NCBI GenBank assembly: GCA_016763395.1 | Contig: JAESTW010000130.1 | Coordinates: 1 to 5,760 of the forward strand | Length of the DNA: 5,760 nucleotides | Reading direction: 5' to 3' | From: Kofleriaceae bacterium | Lineage (GTDB): Bacteria; Myxococcota_A; Polyangia; Haliangiales; Haliangiaceae | Shown: positions 1 to 5,760 of the stretch, piece by piece | How positions within the stretch are numbered: position 1 is the first letter of the stretch | Layout: the number at the start of each line of letters is the position of its first letter | Made by a program: the position numbers and the translations under genes | Notes under the pieces: model-generated | Told to the model about the DNA's origin: nothing | What the model saw: only the letters and a program-made list of their open reading frames with translations | Databases searched by the model: none

Positions 1-481
1 GCCCAACAAGGGTCGCCAATTGCACAGCTCGGTGCAGCCACGGGTACACCGGACTCGCCAAGGTAATCTGTACGGCGAGGATCCAGGTCACCGCCATGGC
101 ACTTGCGGCAAGCCCACCTCCGACCCAAAACAGTGCGGCAAGCGGAACTATCATTAGCACCAGGACCAGGAGGCTAAGACAAATTCTCAAGCCGAAACTT
201 TGTGAAAACTGCAGCAAGTATCTCGCGCCAGGCGCTGCCAAGGTGGCTCTAGCTGCCGGTAGAAACAAGAGCGCCCAGCTGCCAAGAATCGCAATGCGAA
301 AGGTCGGTGACTCCAGGAGCCAAATACCGAGCATCGGGACAGGCAGACCAGCGCCACCGAGGACAACAGAGGACACAATCATCACAATCAACGCGGGACC
401 CAAAGCAGCCGTCAGGGCAGCGCCAGCCATGCAGCGCAGAAGCACCTTGGCAAACAACACTCCAGGCTCTCCTGCACTCAT
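1..481 (-). CDS. Multi-pass membrane protein, N-terminal 160 residues (runs off left edge)
   Basis: An uninterrupted minus-strand frame starts at the ATG at 481-479 and stays open to base 1, so the C-terminus is outside the window. The 160 visible residues are strongly hydrophobic. Likely membrane spans are at about residues 19-43, 61-78, 99-122 and 123-143, with arginine-bearing loops around residues 62-87 and before the third span. There is no cleavable signal peptide or lipobox. The start lies 3 nt after the stop of the P460-like lipoprotein gene. There is only a weak purine stretch before it, so translation is probably coupled to the upstream gene. Spans set out like this suggest a transporter or permease-like inner-membrane protein, but I do not recognise the family and assign no function. 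The reading frame and its membrane nature are well supported; the role is unknown. Confidence 0.75.
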   Translation of the reverse strand, partial: MSAGEPGVLFAKVLLRCMAGAALTAALGPALIVMIVSSVVLGGAGLPVPMLGIWLLESPTFRIAILGSWALLFLPAARATLAAPGARYLLQFSQSFGLRICLSLLVLVLMIVPLAALFWVGGGLAASAMAVTWILAVQITLASPVYPWLHRAVQLATLVG

Positions 482-484
482 CTT

Positions 485-946
485 TTACTGGTAACTATGA
501 TCGAAGAAAGCACCCACATAAGGCGCCCGGACGTGGCAACTGTCCCAACACAGATCTCGCTGAAACTCCTCTGTACCATTGTCTATCTGGGTATATAGCC
601 ATCCGCCCATGATCGGCAAGTCGGGATTGGCCTCTGCATCCATTCGTCGCATCACCGCTTTGTAGTTGAGGGCACCTCGGCCGTCTGCGCCCTCAAGATC
701 GTAGATTTCTTTTACGATGGCAGAACCGAGTGGATACTGTCCGGCACCAGTATAGCTCTGTGCAAGTTCATTTCGAAACATCACTCGGTAGGTATCCCCA
801 TGTCCGGGAACCTTGCCCAACAAAGGCTCCACCTTGTTCCAAGATTGGTAGCCATCGATAGTGACGCTGAGTTGACTGGGATCGATATCTTCCGCGCAGG
901 AACTCAGCAGAAATAGAGAACAAATAATGGTGACGGTTTTAATCAT
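485..946 (-). CDS. Cytochrome P460-like c-type haem lipoprotein, 153 aa
   Basis: The protein begins with a short basic N-terminus and hydrophobic core (residues 1-14), followed by the lipobox L-S-S-C with the lipidation cysteine at Cys17. The residue after it is Ala, not Asp, which favours outer-membrane anchoring. Near the C-terminus is a CXXCH haem-attachment motif, Cys133-W-D-S-Cys137-His138. The body resembles the cytochrome P460 family: a YRVMFRN strand near 53-59, a YPLGSAIVKE segment at 71-80 and a GGWLYTQ strand at 114-120 before the haem motif. P460 proteins in ammonia oxidisers and methanotrophs oxidise hydroxylamine or bind NO; the substrate here is unknown. Lys79 is one candidate for the lysine-haem crosslink of true P460, but this cannot be decided here. 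I chose the ATG at 946 because it begins exactly at the signal peptide and has AAGGG about 8 nt upstream. That site overlaps the stop of the methyltransferase gene. Confidence 0.82.
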   Translation of the reverse strand: MIKTVTIICSLFLLSSCAEDIDPSQLSVTIDGYQSWNKVEPLLGKVPGHGDTYRVMFRNELAQSYTGAGQYPLGSAIVKEIYDLEGADGRGALNYKAVMRRMDAEANPDLPIMGGWLYTQIDNGTEEFQRDLCWDSCHVRAPYVGAFFDHSYQ

Positions 947-957
947 GAGACGAGCCC

Positions 958-1941
958 TTATATTGAAGCACAAATGGCCTGCAGCCAATAGAGTTGGGAG
1001 TATCGTGAGCTGTGTCGCCGGAGCCAGGGAATGTCATCTCTAACGTCATCAATGGTGTACTCCAAACTTTCGAGCATTTCGCAAAGAGCCTCATCGTAGC
1101 CCTCACCCAAGCTTGGATCCGGCGTGGTCATGACAAAGGGCGAATCAGCTTTTAGCCAACGACTTGCGGCCCGAAGAAAGGACTGCGGCTCATCGATGAT
1201 GTCGACCACGTTGGCAGCAACGATGGCATCCGCGCACTCACTAGCCATATCAAACTGGGACAAATCACAGAGGATCGCGCCGACTTTCGCACCCTCTTCA
1301 TTGTGTGCTTTTGTACGGGCTCTAAGCAGACTGCGCAGAGAGAAATCTAGCAGCAATAGCTGCTCGCAGCGCTCGGCCAATGCCCGAGAAATTTCCCCGG
1401 CACCTGGCCCCGCCTCGACGATCAACCCCTTCTGCGCAGCTCCCAGCATGCTGAGAACGGTTCCAGTGACCCCTGCCTCCTGGTTACATTTTACGAGTTG
1501 CAGGTACAAGCGCTTTGCCTCGCCCCTGTCATCGGAAGCGGCATCGGAAGCGACGTCCGAAGTCGTATCCCCATGTGCTTCGGCAGTATCTTCCCCGGCT
1601 GTCCAATCATCACCGTAGCGCATCGCATCAGCCCGCACCGAGCCAATAGTATCGTCGATAAGCGACAGTGCTTTGGAGCTTGCCAGATTCACTTCGGCCA
1701 AGCTGGCCAATACCGATTCTCGATACTGAGCGAGATAGGTAGCCGGCTCGTCAACCAAAAGTGGGATTCCAGCCAATATCGGCCACAACCTCTCGCATGA
1801 CGAACACAGGAGAATCCCCGTCCTTGTCCGGCCCCCCTCATCGACCTCCGTGCACTGGGTCACAGACAGAGCATCTCCGCAATCCAGACAGGTACAGAGA
1901 TGCAAGAGCCACGGCGAAAGCCCTGGGATTTCGTCTGCCAC
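958..1941 (-). CDS. Zinc-ribbon-headed class I SAM-dependent methyltransferase, 327 aa
   Basis: Two CXXC pairs, Cys18/Cys21 and Cys46/Cys49, followed by a W-P-I-L-A-G-I-P-L-L segment make an N-terminal Trm112p-like zinc-ribbon domain (about residues 10-65). A helical stretch and an acidic Ser/Asp/Ala-rich linker (about 116-140) lead to a Rossmann methyltransferase domain. There, motif I is LIVEAGPGAG at 173-182, the acidic end of strand beta-2 is Asp199 in LLLLDFS, and a beta-4-like segment AIVAANVVDII is at 239-249. The substrate cannot be told; in this superfamily the Trm112-like head often occurs on small-molecule or tRNA methyltransferases. The chosen start is GTG at 1941, which shares one base with the TAG stop of the Dabb gene and has AGGA six bases upstream. 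A TTG at 1968 would add nine residues but lacks that support. It sits in the minus-strand operon before the P460-like lipoprotein. Confidence 0.8.
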   Translation of the reverse strand: MADEIPGLSPWLLHLCTCLDCGDALSVTQCTEVDEGGRTRTGILLCSSCERLWPILAGIPLLVDEPATYLAQYRESVLASLAEVNLASSKALSLIDDTIGSVRADAMRYGDDWTAGEDTAEAHGDTTSDVASDAASDDRGEAKRLYLQLVKCNQEAGVTGTVLSMLGAAQKGLIVEAGPGAGEISRALAERCEQLLLLDFSLRSLLRARTKAHNEEGAKVGAILCDLSQFDMASECADAIVAANVVDIIDEPQSFLRAASRWLKADSPFVMTTPDPSLGEGYDEALCEMLESLEYTIDDVRDDIPWLRRHSSRYSQLYWLQAICASI

Positions 1942-1951
1942 TAGGCTTCCT
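1941..1951 (-). promoter_or_regulatory. Ribosome-binding site and TAGTG stop/start junction of the methyltransferase gene
   Basis: Reading the minus strand, AGGA (1951-1948) is followed by six bases and then GTG (1941-1939). The G of that codon is also the last base of the upstream TAG stop. This is a classic termination-reinitiation arrangement, and it decides the start in favour of the GTG over a TTG 27 bases further upstream. Confidence 0.6.
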
Positions 1952-2249
1952 GCATCGAGAAGTTCCAAACCCGCTTTGCCTCAATCCGCGGTCCGAGAAA
2001 CTCCTCCAAAAACTTCTGATGTTCGGGATGAATTCGGTAGCTTTCAATGTCCGCCAACGAATCAAACTCCAAGGTCAAGCAAAGGTCCCAGCCTTTTCCT
2101 GCGTGTTCATCGGCAGGCCGTCCAACCGTACATCGACGCACTCCAGGCACGGTGGGAAGCACCCGCAGCGACTCTTTCAACACTTCGGCAATGCCTTCGT
2201 CGGTCGAGTGCTCTGTTTTCAGTTTCACGAATACAAAACGATTGAACAT
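1941..2249 (-). CDS. Dabb-type (stress-responsive dimeric alpha/beta barrel) protein, 102 aa
   Basis: This small cytoplasmic protein has no signal peptide or membrane span. It has the layout of the Dabb family, a ferredoxin-like fold that dimerises into a barrel. An opening strand (residues 4-10, RFVFVKL) is followed by a helix ending in the PGV-type turn (residues 31-37). Then come a strand with the VGRP element (42-45), a strand WDLCLTLEFDS (54-64) and a helix containing ESYRIHPEHQKF (69-80), the most family-like segment. Family members vary widely in role, from uncharacterised stress proteins to enzymes, so no reaction can be assigned. The ATG at 2249 has only a weak GGG-containing ribosome-binding region. 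It is the first gene of the minus-strand operon, and its stop overlaps the methyltransferase start by one base. Confidence 0.8.
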   Translation of the reverse strand: MFNRFVFVKLKTEHSTDEGIAEVLKESLRVLPTVPGVRRCTVGRPADEHAGKGWDLCLTLEFDSLADIESYRIHPEHQKFLEEFLGPRIEAKRVWNFSMQEA

Positions 2250-2441
2250 ACCCGGCAGACTAACAAAATTTGAGTGGGGAAAACGAAGAGGCCAGAGAGA
2301 AACCTATCACCCTAAATCCAATCACTTCTAAGGGAAACAGAAATTTCGTGTCAATCGAAGTTAATCGGATCCGAATACATCGCAGTGGCACATTGCCGCA
2401 GGCGATTTTTGTGATGAAAGCGCTTTGCACGCCAAAAATGT
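2250..2441. promoter_or_regulatory. Divergent intergenic region between the Dabb operon and the SNF2 gene
   Basis: This 192-bp non-coding region must hold the promoters for both directions. It contains two perfect 10-bp palindromes, TCGGATCCGA (2365-2374) and AAAGCGCTTT (2417-2426); the second lies 15 bp before the SNF2 start and could be an operator. I found no convincing plus-strand -35/-10 pair. No RNA gene or conserved protein was seen here. Confidence 0.5.
2325..2354 (-). promoter_or_regulatory. Candidate sigma70-type promoter of the Dabb/methyltransferase/P460 operon
   Basis: On the minus strand, a perfect TTGACA -35 box (2354-2349) is followed after 18 bp by TAGAAG (2330-2325), which matches four of six positions of the -10 consensus. 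Transcription would begin near 2318 and leave a leader of about 70 nt before the ATG at 2249. The spacing is one base longer than optimal and the -10 box lacks the final T, so this is a candidate only. Confidence 0.35.
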
Positions 2442-5426
2442 ATGAGTTTGGGGGAATTCTCCGCTGAACGTGGTACTCGTAGTGGCTTCAATGAGGTTGT
2501 TTTGAAAAAATTGCTGCAACAAATAAAAACAGAGTGTCCCAAGGGTCTTTGGGCACAAGGCGAAAAACTAGCCCGCAAACATAGTGTCGCCGGCGTATCC
2601 AGCTCCGACGAGGAAATTGTATTGCGGGTGAAGTCACCTGCACTTCCAGTTGCGCCAACCGTGGTCCTCTATCCCTCAGACGGAGAGTGGGACTGTGATT
2701 GTCCGAGCCAAATGGACACGTGCGCCCACATTGCGGCTGCCATTATCGCGATGGTAAAGGTCCGAGAGATCGGTGAAGATTTACCCGTTTCACGACACAT
2801 GGGGGGAACGATTCACTATCGGTTTTCCATCGAAGACCGCGGGCTTTCTCTTCAGCGAGTCATTGTCGAGGGCAAAGATGAAACCGTGATCGAGGGAACC
2901 ACGGTCTACACCTTGGTCACCAGCCCCGGCAAAGGCCCTGATATCAATGCGAACAATACTGATCTAGAAATTGACAGCATACTGGGTGTCCGGCCTCCTC
3001 GAATTTTACCTACACCAATGCTTCAAGAGATTTTTGGAACTCTCTCCTCTGTCGACAGAGTGAGCATTGACGGCAAGGCCATCGAAACCTCTGGGGTAGA
3101 GCTCCTGCCCTCTGCGCTTATCCGCAACCAGGGAACAGGCGTGCGCTTATCGATAATGGCCAACAACGAGATGGACGAACTCGTTGTCGATGGAGTTGCC
3201 GTGTCAAAGGGAGTTCTTCGTGTACTTGGCGAAACCCAGGTTACCGGGACCAGACTCGAGAACCTGCCAATCACGATGGTTTACACCGCAGAGCGACTGG
3301 GTGAACTTGTCACCTCTGTTCTGCCGACCATTGAGCAACAGGTCATCCTCGACATTCGGACAGATCGCCTGCCGGGAATTGCGACCGGACTTACTCCCAG
3401 AATCGACCTTGCAATTGAACAAGAGGGGGCAAAGCTCTCTGTACTGCCGACCCTGGTCTACGGAGATCCGCCCCAGGCGCGAATCGAACTGGGAAAGATG
3501 ATTCACCTGAGCAAGCTGGCGCCCGCTCGAGATCACTACGCGGAGAGAGCGCTTATCGAACAACTGCGCGATCAGCTCAACCTGGTTCCCGGACGACAAG
3601 TGAATTACGAGGGAACTGAAGCTGCCGCGTTCAGCGAAAAGATGCGTCGTTGGCGTGGCGAAGTACAGCCCGGACAAGACGATTTACTCTACCGTCATCC
3701 GCTCATTCCAAGACTTATCATCGACGGAGAGACACACCAGCTTTTCTTCGAAACGTCGGAAAAAGACTCCGGCAACAAACCTCGTCGTGTGGAGGCATCC
3801 GCGGTTATCGGTGCTTGGCGCGGCGGACTGCAGCTCGTTCCCGTCGAGGGTGGAGGCTGGGCTCCTCTGCCCGCCGCTTGGCTAGGAGAACATGGACATC
3901 GAGTGGCCGATCTCTTGGCTGCTCGCGAGATGAGTCGTGAAGACGACGAGTTGCCGCTCTTCGCTGTTCCAGCTCTGTCCCAACTTGCCGAGGCCATGGG
4001 ACAACCAAAGCCGATCAGCTTCGAGCGTTTAGCGCCTTTGCTGGCTGATTTTGAGAAGCTTGAGACAGCTCCTCTACCGGACGATTTGGACGCCGAACTG
4101 CGTGAGTATCAGATTCGCGGAGTCAATTGGTTGGCCTTTCTTCGGAACGCCCGATTGGGCGCGGTGTTGGCCGATGACATGGGGTTGGGAAAAACCCTAC
4201 AAACCATCTGTATTCTTCACGGTCGCTGTCTAGTCGTCTGTCCGACAAGTGTCGTACACAACTGGGCCTCTGAGATCGAGCGCTTTCGGCCCGGACTAAC
4301 TACGGCGATTTATCACGGAGCCAAGCGCCAGCTAGATCCGAATGTCGACGTGCTGCTAACCACCTACGCCATCCTGCGAATTGACGCAGCAAAAATTGCC
4401 AAAGAAAAGTGGGATGTGGTCGTTCTCGATGAAGCGCAAGCTATCAAAAACCCCTCATCGCAGGTCGCCAAAGCAGCCTACAAAATCAACGCCTACTTCC
4501 GCGTTGCTCTCAGTGGTACTCCGGTCGAAAACCGGCTGGAAGAACTCTGGAGCCTCATGCATTACTGCAACCCGGGACTCTTGGGCACTCGAGCCGATTT
4601 TGCCAATCGTTACTCCAAACCCATCAGCCGCGGCGAAGATGGTGCCGCAGCACGTTTGCGAAAGAAACTTCGGCCTTTCGTATTGCGCAGAATCAAGCGT
4701 GATGTTGCTCCAGAGTTGCCACCTCGGACAGACTCCATCTTGCACGTTGAACTCGATGAGACCGAACGCGGGGTATACGATGCGGTGAGAGCGGCCACAC
4801 GCAAAGACATTGTCGAGCGTTTGACCGCCGGCGGCAGCGTGCTTGCGGCCCTGGAAGCTCTGCTAAGACTTCGCCAAGCGGCGTGTCACACTGCACTTAT
4901 CCCCGGACAAGAAGCAGATAGCTCGGCAAAAGTACGAACGCTGGTGAATGCTCTGACCACGGCGGCAGCGAATGGGCACAAAGCACTCGTGTTCTCTCAG
5001 TGGACCTCAATGCTAAATCTCATTGAGCCCCATCTCAAGCGCATGAACATTGACTTCATCAGGCTCGACGGAGCCACGACGAACCGCAAGGGCGTTGTGA
5101 CTACCTTCCAGAGTCCGGACGGACCACCAGTCCTGCTGGCATCTCTAAAGGCCGGCGGAACTGGACTCAACCTGACAGCAGCCGATCATGTGTTTCTCGT
5201 CGATCCATGGTGGAACCCGGCAGCCGAAGATCAAGCGGCGGATAGAGCTCACCGTATCGGACAGGACCGTCCCGTCATGGTCTACCGCCTGGTCACTCGC
5301 GACACGGTTGAAGAGCGAATATTGGCCTTGCAACACAGCAAGCGGAGTCTGGCAGATGCTGCACTCGGCGAAGCGGATCGAGCGACTTCGCTCACCCGAG
5401 AAGACCTCTTAGCGCTACTCGAGTAG
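2442..5426 (+). CDS. SWIM-domain SNF2/Swi2-family DEAD-like ATPase (putative helicase/translocase), 994 aa
   Basis: The N-terminus holds a SWIM zinc motif, Cys85-X-Cys87-X6-Cys94-X-His96, which binds DNA or protein. About 430 residues of less conserved sequence follow. The SNF2 ATPase core then has intact motifs: the Q-motif-like LREYQIRGVNWL (553-564), Walker A DDMGLGKT (578-585), motif Ia LVVCPTSVVHNW (597-608), Walker B DEAQ (663-666) and motif III SGTPVEN (691-697). The second RecA lobe has LVFSQWTS (849-856), GGTGLNLT (905-912) and motif VI DQAADRAHRIGQ (930-941). Family members use ATP to translocate on double-stranded DNA and remodel protein-DNA or RNA polymerase complexes; the specific role of SWIM-bearing bacterial members is largely unsettled. 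The ATG at 2442 lacks a clear ribosome-binding site. A TTG at 2502 is preceded by GAGGT, but would drop residues 1-20, including a Phe-containing segment that looks part of the domain. The length and motifs show no damage. It is transcribed away from the minus-strand operon and converges on lipB. Confidence 0.93.
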   Translation: MSLGEFSAERGTRSGFNEVVLKKLLQQIKTECPKGLWAQGEKLARKHSVAGVSSSDEEIVLRVKSPALPVAPTVVLYPSDGEWDCDCPSQMDTCAHIAAAIIAMVKVREIGEDLPVSRHMGGTIHYRFSIEDRGLSLQRVIVEGKDETVIEGTTVYTLVTSPGKGPDINANNTDLEIDSILGVRPPRILPTPMLQEIFGTLSSVDRVSIDGKAIETSGVELLPSALIRNQGTGVRLSIMANNEMDELVVDGVAVSKGVLRVLGETQVTGTRLENLPITMVYTAERLGELVTSVLPTIEQQVILDIRTDRLPGIATGLTPRIDLAIEQEGAKLSVLPTLVYGDPPQARIELGKMIHLSKLAPARDHYAERALIEQLRDQLNLVPGRQVNYEGTEAAAFSEKMRRWRGEVQPGQDDLLYRHPLIPRLIIDGETHQLFFETSEKDSGNKPRRVEASAVIGAWRGGLQLVPVEGGGWAPLPAAWLGEHGHRVADLLAAREMSREDDELPLFAVPALSQLAEAMGQPKPISFERLAPLLADFEKLETAPLPDDLDAELREYQIRGVNWLAFLRNARLGAVLADDMGLGKTLQTICILHGRCLVVCPTSVVHNWASEIERFRPGLTTAIYHGAKRQLDPNVDVLLTTYAILRIDAAKIAKEKWDVVVLDEAQAIKNPSSQVAKAAYKINAYFRVALSGTPVENRLEELWSLMHYCNPGLLGTRADFANRYSKPISRGEDGAAARLRKKLRPFVLRRIKRDVAPELPPRTDSILHVELDETERGVYDAVRAATRKDIVERLTAGGSVLAALEALLRLRQAACHTALIPGQEADSSAKVRTLVNALTTAAANGHKALVFSQWTSMLNLIEPHLKRMNIDFIRLDGATTNRKGVVTTFQSPDGPPVLLASLKAGGTGLNLTAADHVFLVDPWWNPAAEDQAADRAHRIGQDRPVMVYRLVTRDTVEERILALQHSKRSLADAALGEADRATSLTREDLLALLE

Positions 5427-5428
5427 CG
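5413..5428. terminator. Perfect 16-bp palindrome at the SNF2 stop codon (possible bidirectional hairpin)
   Basis: CGCTACTCGAGTAGCG is a perfect inverted repeat centred on CTCGAG. It spans the last four codons of the SNF2 gene, including its stop, plus two bases beyond, and lies 17 bp beyond the lipB stop on the other strand. The position suits transcription termination between convergent genes. However, neither side has a run of T residues and there is no room for a loop without opening the central pairs. It may therefore be a factor-dependent site or a protein-binding palindrome. Confidence 0.35.
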
Positions 5429-5446
5429 TCCTACTTGAGTTGCGTT
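5415..5446. repeat. Imperfect 16-bp tandem duplication between SNF2 and lipB
   Basis: CTACTCGAGTAGCGTC (5415-5430) is followed directly by CTACTTGAGTTGCGTT (5431-5446), identical at 13 of 16 positions. The first copy carries most of the palindrome. The duplication fills the whole gap between the convergent stop codons. Confidence 0.6.
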
Positions 5447-5760
5447 TAGGCGCCAAATTCGCGCAGTGCAGCGCCCAACAGGGGCCTGCACTGCTTTGCG
5501 AACTCTTCTGTAGAAGGCGTATTCTCTTGTCCGATGATATCGGCGAGAGAGATTGGCGGTGGCCCCGCCAGCCCACAAGGGACAATCGCGTTCCATGCTG
5601 TGGCCGGCGTCGCTAGGTTGAAAGTAAAGCCATGAATGCATACACGCCTGCGAATATGCAGGCCGCACGCTGCGAGTTTGCGCTCTTGAAACCACAGCCC
5701 CGCGGGGTCGTCACGCCAATACGCACCATCGGCTCCACATGAGGATGCAGCGCTGGTCAA
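5446..5760 (-). CDS. lipB: Octanoyltransferase LipB, C-terminal 104 residues (N-terminus beyond right edge)
   Basis: LipB transfers octanoate from octanoyl-ACP to the lipoyl domains of 2-oxoacid dehydrogenases and the glycine cleavage H protein. This is the first step of de novo lipoate assembly in the cytoplasm, before LipA adds sulphur. The visible fragment has the family's active-site landmarks: the lysine in GLWFQERKLAACGLHIRRR (fragment residue 28) and the acyl-thioester cysteine in AIVPCGL (residue 62). Their separation of 34 residues is the same as in the E. coli and M. tuberculosis enzymes (K135/C169 and K142/C176). Between them is HGFTFNL, the usual HG-h-h-LN segment. The frame is open to the last base of the window, and the TTG at 5760 is not a believable start. 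The N-terminal TYHGPGQ-type motif must lie beyond the edge. The protein ends in REFGA and the gene converges on the SNF2 gene with 19 bp between stops. Confidence 0.92.
   Translation of the reverse strand: MTSAASSCGADGAYWRDDPAGLWFQERKLAACGLHIRRRVCIHGFTFNLATPATAWNAIVPCGLAGPPPISLADIIGQENTPSTEEFAKQCRPLLGAALREFGA

Noticed and set aside
96..494. A 132-codon plus-strand open frame at the left edge
   Set aside because: The opposite strand encodes a coherent multi-span membrane protein in operon order, whereas this product is Pro/Ala/Arg/Thr-rich and featureless.
947..988. A 14-residue N-terminal extension of the P460-like lipoprotein from a start at 988
   Set aside because: It would overlap the methyltransferase gene by 31 bases and place residues before a complete signal peptide that begins at the ATG at 946, which has its own AAGGG site.
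1124..1618. A 164-codon plus-strand open frame inside the methyltransferase gene
   Set aside because: It is antisense to a gene with clear catalytic motifs, and its product is low-complexity Ser/Ala/Arg-rich with no family features.
1942..1968. A TTG start at 1968 for the methyltransferase
   Set aside because: The GTG at 1941 has a well-spaced AGGA and a one-base overlap with the upstream stop, and the extra nine residues add no recognisable domain sequence.
1761..2273. A 170-codon plus-strand open frame across the methyltransferase and Dabb genes
   Set aside because: It spans the junction of two recognisable opposite-strand genes, and its translation shows no domain or signal.
3204..3677. 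A 157-codon minus-strand open frame inside the SNF2 gene
   Set aside because: It is antisense to an intact 994-codon gene and has no ribosome-binding site or recognisable protein features.
5282..5695. A 137-codon minus-strand open frame covering the SNF2 3' end and part of lipB
   Set aside because: It is out of frame with the recognisable LipB active-site residues and antisense to the end of the SNF2 gene.
1..5760. A defence island, CRISPR array, phage or transposon
   Set aside because: There are no regularly spaced repeats, integrase, transposase, nuclease or terminal inverted repeats. The SNF2 protein alone is not enough to call a defence system.

Overview
The window looks like ordinary bacterial chromosome from a Gram-negative organism. 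Supporting signs are a predicted lipoprotein whose +2 residue favours the outer membrane, a CXXCH c-type haem protein, and lipB. G+C is moderate, by eye a little above half. The domain style of the large SNF2 protein resembles what I recall from Myxococcota and other delta-proteobacteria-like lineages. That is only an impression; the lineage cannot be fixed from this sequence.

Left half (1-2249, minus strand): four tightly packed genes, read from right to left. They are a small Dabb-type alpha/beta-barrel protein (1941-2249), a class I SAM methyltransferase with an N-terminal four-cysteine zinc-ribbon-like head (958-1941), a cytochrome P460-like c-haem lipoprotein (485-946), and the N-terminal part of a multi-pass membrane protein that runs off the left edge (1-481). 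The junctions are a 1-nt overlap, an 11-nt gap and a 3-nt gap, so they almost certainly form one translationally coupled operon. A perfect TTGACA -35 element with a partial -10 box lies upstream of it.

Middle (2250-2441): a 192-bp divergent intergenic region with two perfect 10-bp palindromes and the candidate promoter.

Right half: a 994-residue SWIM-domain SNF2-family ATPase (2442-5426, plus strand) with all helicase motifs intact. It converges on the C-terminal part of lipB (5446 to the right edge, minus strand). The 19-bp gap between them carries a perfect 16-bp palindrome over the SNF2 stop codon and an imperfect 16-bp tandem duplication.

No tRNA, rRNA, CRISPR, insertion sequence or phage signature was seen. 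The most unusual part is the Dabb / zinc-head methyltransferase / P460 lipoprotein / membrane protein operon, whose joint function I cannot name. The SNF2 protein and lipB are recognisable families.
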